A stretch of 6,146 bases of DNA from CAYTQK01 sp964439745 (GTDB taxonomy: Bacteria; Desulfobacterota; Desulfobacteria; Desulfobacterales; Desulfosudaceae). The notes under the pieces were generated by a model, which was not told where the DNA came from, made no database searches, and saw nothing but the letters and a program-made list of their open reading frames with translations. The stretch spans positions 1-6,146 of the forward strand of contig CAYTQK010000199.1 of NCBI GenBank assembly GCA_964439745.1. The letters run 5' to 3'. Position numbers and translations under genes: made by a program. Positions within the stretch are counted from its first letter, which is position 1, and every line of letters begins with the position of its first letter. Shown here one piece after another: positions 1 through 5,269 of the stretch.

Positions 1-1409
1 AATACGATGATACCATCAACGTTTCTAAGAACAGTCACCTGCTTTTTCCGTCCGGACACAGCCTGATCTATTTCTGGCGGCACTTTTTTCTGAATTTGTA
101 TATTCCGGTTACCTATACGGTCTGGCTGGGCCTGGCCGCGCTTTCCAGCGAGGTTTTCGGCCGCCTGGACGCCGGGCTGTTTCACCTGGCCAACATGCTG
201 ATACACATCCTCTCCGCTCTGCTGGTATATGAACTGGTGCAAAGGCTTTACCGGATCAGGGAGGGGGCCGGCCATGATCCGGCTGCCGGCCGCTGGCCGG
301 CCCTGCTGGCCGGGCTGGTCTTCTGCCTGCACCCCCTCCAGGTGGAGAGCGTCTGCTGGATCACCGGCTTCAAAGACGTGTTGGGCGGCTTCCTGGGCCT
401 GCTGGCCACGCGCCTGTACCTGGCGACGGTTCAGCCGGAGGGATATCGCCTGCCGCGGTATCGTCTGGCTACGGTTGTCTTCATGCTGGCCGTGCTGGCC
501 AAGCCCTCGGCCGTGGCTGTGCCCTTGATGATCTTTTTCATGGTCCTCTGGACCAGGCGGCAGAAGGTTGTCACCATTATTCAATACCTGCTGCCCTGGC
601 TGATTCTGGCCGCGGTTATCATCCTGCTGACGCGGGTGGCCCAGCCGGCCGGGTCAGCAGGTTTGACGGATTACCCCTGGCTGATCCGGCCGATGATAGC
701 CCTGGACGCGTTTTTCTTTTACGTGTATAAGGTAATCTGGCCGGCGATTATGTTAATTGATTACGGCCGCACCCCGGCGAGGGTGCTGCAGCTGGGCTGG
801 GGCAATCCCTTCTGGCTGATGGCGCCGGTTCTGGCGGGTTTGCTTTACCTGGCTGAAAACCGGCGCCGGTGGCTGCTGGTGGCGGCCATTTTCGCGGCCG
901 GTCTGCTGCCGGTGTCCGGGCTGCTGCCGTTCTCCTTTCAGCGCACTTCCACCGTGGCCGACCGCTATGTGTACCTGGCCATGATGGCCGCCGGCCTGGC
1001 CGCCGCCGGGCTGGTCTATGGCCGTCGGCAGCGGCTGATTTTTGGGCTCTGCCTGGTACTGGTACTGGCCTGGGGTGTTAAAAGCAGTTACCAGTGCCGG
1101 CTGTGGCACAACACCGGCCGGATCATGGAATATACCCTGCGGTATAACCCGGAGAGTTTCCGGGCCAACCTCAATTACGGCCTTGCCCTGGCGGACCGGG
1201 CCGAGTTTGGCCGGGCCATCTCCTATTATCAGAAGGCCCGGCGATTGCGGCCCGATGATCCCGTGCCGCGGTTTAACCTGGGGGTGGCCTATGCCGGTAT
1301 GGGACGAACAGCGTTGTGGCGGCGGCAGTATGAATATTTGAAAACCAGGGATCCGGCCAAGGCCGAACGCCTGGCCAAGGCGGCCGCCTGTTTTGAGGCG
1401 AACCGGTGA
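1..1409 (+). CDS. TPR-containing GT-C-type membrane glycosyltransferase (TMTC-like), 5' partial
   Basis: The reading frame is already open at the left edge (first full codon at base 3) and gives 468 visible residues. An internal TTG at 96 is not the real start, because the upstream codons read YDDTINVSKN, which resembles the first-loop Asp-Asp motif of bacterial TPR/TMTC-type glycosyltransferases. Using visible numbering: YIPVTYTVW (33-41); HPLQVESVCW followed by KDVL (110-127), the counterpart of the family's HPLHVES...KDVL loop; a series of Leu/Ala-rich membrane helices up to about 357; ADRYVYL (319-325); then about two TPR units (roughly 384-453) with the usual Asn-Leu-Gly and Ala-x-x-Tyr-x-x-Ala pattern. 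The family is thought to transfer a sugar from a polyprenyl-phosphate donor on the periplasmic side, with the TPR tail as a protein-contact or acceptor-sensing module. Donor and acceptor are unknown. The missing N-terminus should be only TM1 and a few residues. The next gene starts 37 bases downstream, so they are probably co-transcribed. Confidence 0.88.
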   Translation, partial: YDDTINVSKNSHLLFPSGHSLIYFWRHFFLNLYIPVTYTVWLGLAALSSEVFGRLDAGLFHLANMLIHILSALLVYELVQRLYRIREGAGHDPAAGRWPALLAGLVFCLHPLQVESVCWITGFKDVLGGFLGLLATRLYLATVQPEGYRLPRYRLATVVFMLAVLAKPSAVAVPLMIFFMVLWTRRQKVVTIIQYLLPWLILAAVIILLTRVAQPAGSAGLTDYPWLIRPMIALDAFFFYVYKVIWPAIMLIDYGRTPARVLQLGWGNPFWLMAPVLAGLLYLAENRRRWLLVAAIFAAGLLPVSGLLPFSFQRTSTVADRYVYLAMMAAGLAAAGLVYGRRQRLIFGLCLVLVLAWGVKSSYQCRLWHNTGRIMEYTLRYNPESFRANLNYGLALADRAEFGRAISYYQKARRLRPDDPVPRFNLGVAYAGMGRTALWRRQYEYLKTRDPAKAERLAKAAACFEANR

Positions 1410-1446
1410 AACGGGGATCCCCCAGCATTGGTAAAGGAAATTAATC

Positions 1447-2661
1447 GTGCGCATTTTGATGCTGACAACATCATTCCCCCTGTACAAAGGTCATAAGGCC
1501 GGGGTTTTTGTATATGAGCAGGCTCGTCATTTGTGCCGGGCCGGGCAGCAGGTTACCGTGCTGGCGCCGGCAGATCAGGAAAGTAGGCCGGCCAGTGTGA
1601 ACATGGCAGGAGTGATGGTCCGACGGTTCCGGTATTTCTGGCCTGAGGCCTGGCAGCGCCTTTGCTATGGTGACGGGATTCCTGAAAATATGAAAAAATA
1701 TCCGGTCGTTCGCTTTTTGATGCCGTGCCTGGTCTGCATGTTCTTCCTGCATACCCTTCGTCTGGCCAGAACCCATGACACCATATACGCTCACTGGACC
1801 CTGGCCGGTCTGGCCGGCATGCTGGCCGGGAAGCTGCTGAGAAAGCCTGTAGTGGTGATGATTCATCACGGTCAAGAACGATATGAAACCAATTGCCTGG
1901 AAAAATATGTAATTGAGCATGCAGATCAAATCGTTTGCAACAGCACCTATACCCGTGAGCGGGTCAAGCAGTATTTCCGTCCGCGTCATTGCATGGTAAT
2001 TCCTCCGGGTGTGGATACAGATCTGTTCCATCCGGAAGAGGTTGATCCGGATAATGAGTGTTTTCACTCCCTGCATATCCCCCCGCAGGTGCCGGTTATT
2101 TTCTCCCTAGGCCGGCATATTGAATGGAAAGGGTATCGGTACCTGCTGCAGGCAGTGGCGCTGTTTGACAAATCGCAGCCCTGTCTGCTGGTAATTGGTG
2201 GGCAGGGTCCGCAGACGATAATATTGAAAAAAAAAGCAAAAGAGCTGGGGATCAGCGGCAAGGTCCGTTTTCCGGGAGGAATTTCCAATGAAAAAACCCC
2301 CTGGCTGTATAACCGGGCCGCTGTTTTTGTGCAGCCTTCAATCGTGGATGCGGCCGGCAACACCGAGGGGCTGGGGGTAGTTCTCATGGAGGCCATGGCC
2401 TGCGGCACCCCCTGTGTGGCCAGCGTTGTAGGGGGGATTCCGGATCTCGTCAAGGACGGGTATAACGGATTTCTGGTCCCTCCGGAAGATCCGGAAGGAT
2501 TGGCAGAACGGCTGAAAGAATTGTTGACCGATGAAGCCTTGAACCGCCGGATGGGTAAAAGTGCCCGGCAGTTTATCCAGCACAATTATGCCTGGCCGGT
2601 ATTGACCGGTCAAACCTTGCAAATGCTGACGCCGTTGATCGGCGGCAAGATGGGGAGATAA
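1447..2661 (+). CDS. Glycosyltransferase family 4 (GT-B fold), complete
   Basis: This 404-residue protein has the usual GT4 length. The GTG start is chosen because AAGGA at 1434-1438 lies 8 bases upstream and the N-terminus MRILMLTTSFP is typical for the family; ATG at 1459 would cut into the first beta strand. N-terminal acceptor domain: KGHKAGVFVYEQA (14-26), IYAHW (113-117), IHHG (139-142), and ADQIVCNSTYTRERV (159-173). Linker: VIPPGVDTDLFHP (184-196). C-terminal donor domain: GRHIEWKG (222-229) with the phosphate-contacting Arg223/Lys228 pair, and the EX7E motif Glu307...Glu315 in EGLGVVLMEAMACG. All expected catalytic and binding residues are present. There is no signal peptide or clear membrane helix, so it should act at the cytoplasmic face on a lipid-linked glycan using a nucleotide-sugar. 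The sugar cannot be assigned. A nine-A tract lies at 2227-2235. Confidence 0.95.
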   Translation: MRILMLTTSFPLYKGHKAGVFVYEQARHLCRAGQQVTVLAPADQESRPASVNMAGVMVRRFRYFWPEAWQRLCYGDGIPENMKKYPVVRFLMPCLVCMFFLHTLRLARTHDTIYAHWTLAGLAGMLAGKLLRKPVVVMIHHGQERYETNCLEKYVIEHADQIVCNSTYTRERVKQYFRPRHCMVIPPGVDTDLFHPEEVDPDNECFHSLHIPPQVPVIFSLGRHIEWKGYRYLLQAVALFDKSQPCLLVIGGQGPQTIILKKKAKELGISGKVRFPGGISNEKTPWLYNRAAVFVQPSIVDAAGNTEGLGVVLMEAMACGTPCVASVVGGIPDLVKDGYNGFLVPPEDPEGLAERLKELLTDEALNRRMGKSARQFIQHNYAWPVLTGQTLQMLTPLIGGKMGR

Positions 2662-2750
2662 AGAGGGGTGCAGGCGTTCCCGGTTTTCCCTTCGCCTTAG
2701 GAAAGCCAGGCGCGACTGCCGACAGAAATATAAAAAGGCTGCGAAATCAC

Positions 2751-2756
2751 AAGGGA
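2751..2756 (+). promoter_or_regulatory. Ribosome binding site deciding a TTG start
   Basis: AAGGGA lies 8 bases before TTG at 2765, a normal spacing. It is only 2 bases before the TTG at 2759, which is too close. The first in-frame ATG, at 2789, has no purine-rich site at a useful distance (only GAAAAA). This favours 2765, though an ATG start at 2789 without a strong site remains possible. Confidence 0.45.
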
Positions 2757-2764
2757 TATTGTTA

Positions 2765-4477
2765 TTGAAGCCATCTTCTGAAAAATCCATGAATCTTTTT
2801 TCCAGCCGGGCCGCGATCCCGATCCTGCTGGTGCTGCTGGCAGCCGTAATCATCGCCATCGGGGTACTGGCCGCAGTGCCGCCGGTCAGCCGGGCCGCAC
2901 TGACCCATCACCTGGCTGTTCCCAAGTTGTACCTGGCGCACGGCGGGATATACGAAATTCCCCACCTGGATTTTTCCTATTACACCATGAATCTGGATCT
3001 TTTGTATCTGATCCCCCTTTATTTTAATAACGATATTATTCCCAAATATATTCATTTTGCCTTTGCCCTCATCACCACGGCCATGATTTACCGTTATCTG
3101 TCCCGGCGGCTGGGCGTTGCGTATGCCTTGTTGGGGAGCCTTTTTTTTCTGACCATTCCCGTCATTGTGCGCCTGTCCACGACGGTATACATCGATCTGG
3201 GAGTGGTCTGTTTTTTATTGGCCGCCATGATATACCAGTTTCACTGGATCGAATCGGGTTTCCGCTGGAAATATCTGCTTATCAGCGCTTTTTTTTGCGG
3301 GCTGGCGCTGGGTACCAAATACAACGGCCTGCTGGGCCTGTTTTTGCTGGGCCTGCTGGGGGCTTTTGCCTATGCACGCTATCATGCCGGCCAGAAGTAC
3401 CTCACCGTCCGGACCATCGGGTGGTCCACCGGCTTTGTCCTGGTGGCCCTGATCGTCTTTTCTCCCTGGATGATCCGCAACTATATCTGGACCGGAAATC
3501 CGGTCTATCCCTTTTACAACCATGTATTCAATGCCCAGCCTTCGATTGAACTTAAAAATGATGGCGGGGAATCGCCTTCAGAGAGATCCGGCCGCTTTAC
3601 CCATATTCAGGTTCGCCGTCTGATTTACGGCGAATCCTGGCTGGAAATCGCCCTGATCCCGCTGCGGGTCTTTTTTGAAGGCGAGGATGACCTTCCCCAG
3701 CATTTTGACGGACGGGCCAACCCCTTTTTACTGCTGCTACCCATATTTGCCTTCTGGAGAATCCGTTCCAACAGCCGGCAGGTGAAGACGGAAAAGTTGA
3801 TAATGCTGTTCTTTTCTGTTTTTTTTCTGCTGTATGCCTGTGTGCAAACTGCTATCCGGATCCGCTATTTTGCGGCCATACTGCCGCCGCTGGTAATCCT
3901 GTCCATGTTCGGTCTCCGTAATATCCAGGCCGGCTTGCTGGATGTCTTTTTCCGGTGGCGCGGCCGGACTTCCGGCATTATCAGAATCGTCATTCCGGGA
4001 GCTATCCTGCTGGTCCTGTTCGGCTTGAACGGGATGTACCTGGCCGGGCGGTTTGACCAGGATCAACCCCTGGCGTATCTATCCGGGAAAATATCCCGGG
4101 AAGACTACATCCAGGCGCGCCGGCCGGAGTATGCCGCCTTGCGATACGCAAACCAGCATCTGCCCCGCAAGGCCAAAATACTGGGGGTCTTTGTCGGCAA
4201 TCGCGGCTATTATTCAGATATCGATATTGAATTTTCCACCCGGCTGCTGCCCCGCCTGGCGGCGGAATCGGCTTCCGCCCGGGAGATGGCCGCAAAACTG
4301 ATCAACCGCGGTTTTACCCATCTGGTGATTAACGTCCCCTATATGAATTATTGGGGACAGGATTATACTCATCAAGAGAAGAAACGTTTGCAGGTCTTTT
4401 TTTCAAAACATACGGTGGCATTATTTTCCCGGGACGGTCACACCCTTTTTCAGATAAGCCGGTATGCGGTCAATTGA
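2765..4477 (+). CDS. GT-C-type polytopic membrane glycosyltransferase (PMT/ArnT-like architecture)
   Basis: About 570 residues (numbered from TTG 2765; 562 if ATG 2789 is used). TM1 is about residues 17-38, followed by a first loop, RAALTHHLAVPKLYLAHGGI (43-62), that resembles the conserved loop of a family of GT-C-like membrane proteins. Roughly ten more hydrophobic helices follow to about residue 427. Other recognisable segments are LGTKYNGL (182-189), FSPWMIRNYIWTGNPVYP (232-249), and FDGRANPFLLLLP (314-326). The C-terminal 140 or so residues are soluble, with KAKILGVFVGNRGYY (469-483) and GFTHLVINVPY (516-526), as in related proteins. The expected role is periplasmic-face transfer of a sugar from a polyprenyl-phosphate donor. 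Odd point: the first loop has Ala44-Ala45 where, as I recall, relatives have an Asp, so activity is uncertain. The gene lies about 100 bases after the GT4 gene, on the same strand. Family assignment is fairly firm; the substrate is unknown. Confidence 0.9.
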   Translation: MKPSSEKSMNLFSSRAAIPILLVLLAAVIIAIGVLAAVPPVSRAALTHHLAVPKLYLAHGGIYEIPHLDFSYYTMNLDLLYLIPLYFNNDIIPKYIHFAFALITTAMIYRYLSRRLGVAYALLGSLFFLTIPVIVRLSTTVYIDLGVVCFLLAAMIYQFHWIESGFRWKYLLISAFFCGLALGTKYNGLLGLFLLGLLGAFAYARYHAGQKYLTVRTIGWSTGFVLVALIVFSPWMIRNYIWTGNPVYPFYNHVFNAQPSIELKNDGGESPSERSGRFTHIQVRRLIYGESWLEIALIPLRVFFEGEDDLPQHFDGRANPFLLLLPIFAFWRIRSNSRQVKTEKLIMLFFSVFFLLYACVQTAIRIRYFAAILPPLVILSMFGLRNIQAGLLDVFFRWRGRTSGIIRIVIPGAILLVLFGLNGMYLAGRFDQDQPLAYLSGKISREDYIQARRPEYAALRYANQHLPRKAKILGVFVGNRGYYSDIDIEFSTRLLPRLAAESASAREMAAKLINRGFTHLVINVPYMNYWGQDYTHQEKKRLQVFFSKHTVALFSRDGHTLFQISRYAVN

Positions 4478-4478
4478 A

Positions 4479-4518
4479 TTTGCCGTCGCGGCATTCCTGC
4501 TTTTGGTTTTCCGGCAAA
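4479..4518 (+). terminator. Weak alternative hairpins after the GT-C gene stop (possible terminator)
   Basis: Directly after the stop codon, TGCCG (4481-4485) can pair with CGGCA at 4489-4493 (3-base loop). Alternatively, TTTGCCG (4479-4485) can pair with CGGCAAA at 4512-4518 (26-base loop). T-rich stretches follow (CTTTTGGTTTT at 4500-4510; GTTTTG at 4522-4527), but neither hairpin is followed at once by a clean T-run. It is at best a weak terminator separating the GT-C gene from the regulator's own promoter. Confidence 0.25.
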
Positions 4519-4548
4519 CTAGTTTTGTGGCAGTCGGCCGCATTTTTA

Positions 4549-4577
4549 TTGACACAAATTATTCACCATGTTATGAG
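4549..4577 (+). promoter_or_regulatory. Sigma-70-type promoter for the winged-helix regulator
   Basis: TTGACA at 4549-4554 is a perfect -35 box. After a 17-base spacer, TATGAG at 4572-4577 matches the -10 consensus at 4 of 6 bases, including the first two. Transcription would begin near 4584, which is the centre of the inverted repeat at 4562-4604. The -10 box lies wholly inside the left arm of that repeat, so a protein bound there would block polymerase. This suggests that the regulator has its own promoter, separate from the upstream glycosyltransferase genes. Confidence 0.5.
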
Positions 4578-4604
4578 TAACAAAGTTGCTCATAACATGG
4601 TGGA
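4562..4604. repeat. Near-perfect inverted repeat (20-base arms, AAA centre): candidate operator or RNA hairpin
   Basis: The arms are 4562-4581 and 4585-4604, separated by AAA. Within them, 14 bases are perfectly complementary (CACCATGTTATGAG at 4564-4577 against CTCATAACATGGTG at 4589-4602). Eighteen of 20 positions match in all. The two exceptions (4563/4603 and 4578/4588) are T against G, so both can still pair as U-G in + strand RNA. The repeat covers the -10 box on its left and reaches the GGAG Shine-Dalgarno (4602-4605) of the regulator gene on its right. No T-run follows on either strand, so it is not an intrinsic terminator. Its position suits an autoregulatory operator; in read-through RNA it could instead hide the ribosome binding site. 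Confidence 0.85.
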
Positions 4605-4610
4605 GCCCTG

Positions 4611-5159
4611 ATGCAGAGTTTCCTTTCCGGAATTATTACCTCCAAGTTAAAAATTAAGCTGCTGGTCCGTTTTTTTTTAAACCCGGCGTCCCGGACATAT
4701 TTACGCGAACTGGCAGGCGAATTTAACGTCTCTTCCAACGCCGTCCGAACCGAATTGAACCACCTGGCCGGGTCCAGGCTGATTGATGCGGAAAAAGAGG
4801 GCCGCAAGGTTTTTTATCAAGCCAATCAACAGCATCCCCTTTTTCCGGAACTGGCCTCCATGGCGCGGAAGGTTCTGGGTGTGGAGCAGGTTGTGGAAAG
4901 CATTCTTCTCCGTCTGGGTCGGCTGGAAAAGGCTTATCTGCTGGATGACTATGCCCAGGGGAAGGATTCCGGCATCATCGATCTGCTGCTGGTGGGCGAT
5001 ATTGACAATTTTCACCTGCACGACCTGACCCGAAAAACCGAGCGCTATTTACAACGAAAAATTCGCCACCTGGTGCTGAGCCGGCAAGAATTCGAGGACT
5101 TTCAGCAGGATTTGCAGTCCCGGCCGTCGCTGCTTATCTGGGAATCACCGGCGGACTGA
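4611..5159 (+). CDS. Winged-helix (ArsR-like) regulator with a degenerate nucleotidyltransferase-like domain
   Basis: This 182-residue soluble protein starts at ATG 4611, with GGAG at 4602-4605 five bases upstream. The N-terminal half is a winged helix: TYLRELAGEFNVSSNAVRTEL (29-49) holds the helix-turn-helix and EKEGRKVFYQAN (61-72) the beta wing. A linker helix (about 78-103) follows. Residues 109-130 (YLLDDYAQGKDSGIIDLLLVGD) align by eye with the MNT-type nucleotidyltransferase core, normally GS-x-ARG...DIDLLV. Here the Gly-Ser is Asp-Asp (112-113) and the first Asp of the Asp-x-Asp pair is Ile122, leaving only Asp124. It is therefore probably a non-catalytic sensor or dimerisation module. 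I recall similar proteins, often called ArsR-family regulators, in polysaccharide loci of Desulfobacterota. It probably controls this locus and its own promoter. A nine-T tract at 4670-4678 lies near the 5' end. Confidence 0.85.
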   Translation: MQSFLSGIITSKLKIKLLVRFFLNPASRTYLRELAGEFNVSSNAVRTELNHLAGSRLIDAEKEGRKVFYQANQQHPLFPELASMARKVLGVEQVVESILLRLGRLEKAYLLDDYAQGKDSGIIDLLLVGDIDNFHLHDLTRKTERYLQRKIRHLVLSRQEFEDFQQDLQSRPSLLIWESPAD

Positions 5160-5166
5160 AAGATCG

Positions 5167-5247
5167 ATGAGGCCTGGAGAGGTGCGGCCTGCCCACTGGA
5201 ACGAATTACAGCGCGAAAGCACCGTGATAATTAAAGGCATGGAATAA
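5167..5247 (+). CDS. Doubtful 26-codon ORF in the gap between regulator and next glycosyltransferase
   Basis: An ATG at 5167, 7 bases after the regulator's stop, opens a frame that ends with TAA at 5245-5247 and reads MRPGEVRPAHWNELQ and 11 more residues. The only site upstream is a weak GAAAGA (5158-5163), close to the ATG. There is no membrane helix or known motif. It may be chance. The rest of the 110-base gap (5160-5269) shows no convincing promoter or terminator; AGGCC/GGCCT (5170-5174 and 5186-5190) is a minor 5-base pairing. Confidence 0.15.
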   Translation: MRPGEVRPAHWNELQRESTVIIKGME

Positions 5248-5252
5248 GTCAA

Positions 5253-5269
5253 AAGGATATCCGGGGGAG
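5253..5269 (+). promoter_or_regulatory. Unusual ribosome binding region before the last glycosyltransferase
   Basis: There are two purine-rich candidates for the ATG at 5270. AAGGA at 5253-5257 has a long 12-base spacing. GGGGGAG at 5263-5269 touches the ATG with no spacer. No other ATG, GTG or TTG occurs in this frame between the upstream stop (TAA at 5228) and 5270, so 5270 remains the best start. Initiation may be weak. Confidence 0.4.

Noticed and set aside
753..1487. Long minus-strand open frame opposite the first gene and others like it across the window
   Set aside because: Its translation is Gly/Gln/Pro/His-rich with no family features, and it lies opposite genes with clear motifs; such antisense frames are expected in GC-rich coding DNA.
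1801..1829. Three close copies of CTGGCCGG as a repeat element
   Set aside because: They encode Leu-Ala-Gly triplets within a normal helix of the GT4 enzyme, and similar words occur throughout the window as codon preference.
2662..2758. Promoter or terminator between the first GT4 and second GT-C genes
   Set aside because: TATAAA at 2729-2734 resembles a -10 box but no -35 box lies at proper spacing; TTTCC/GGAAA pairing is only 5 bases with a 10-base loop. Co-transcription with the upstream gene is simpler.
4562..4604. Inverted repeat as an intrinsic terminator
   Set aside because: No T-rich tract follows the stem on either strand, and the stem runs into a Shine-Dalgarno and start codon.
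4573..4611. Twelve-codon leader ORF (MSNKVAHNMVEP) whose TGA overlaps the regulator's ATG as TGATG
   Set aside because: It has no ribosome site, its sequence is dictated by the inverted repeat, and its ATG would lie upstream of the predicted transcription start. The overlap is probably chance.
5226..5231. GATAAT as a -10 box for the last glycosyltransferase
   Set aside because: Five of six bases match, but no recognisable -35 box occurs 16-18 bases upstream and there is no extended -10 TG.
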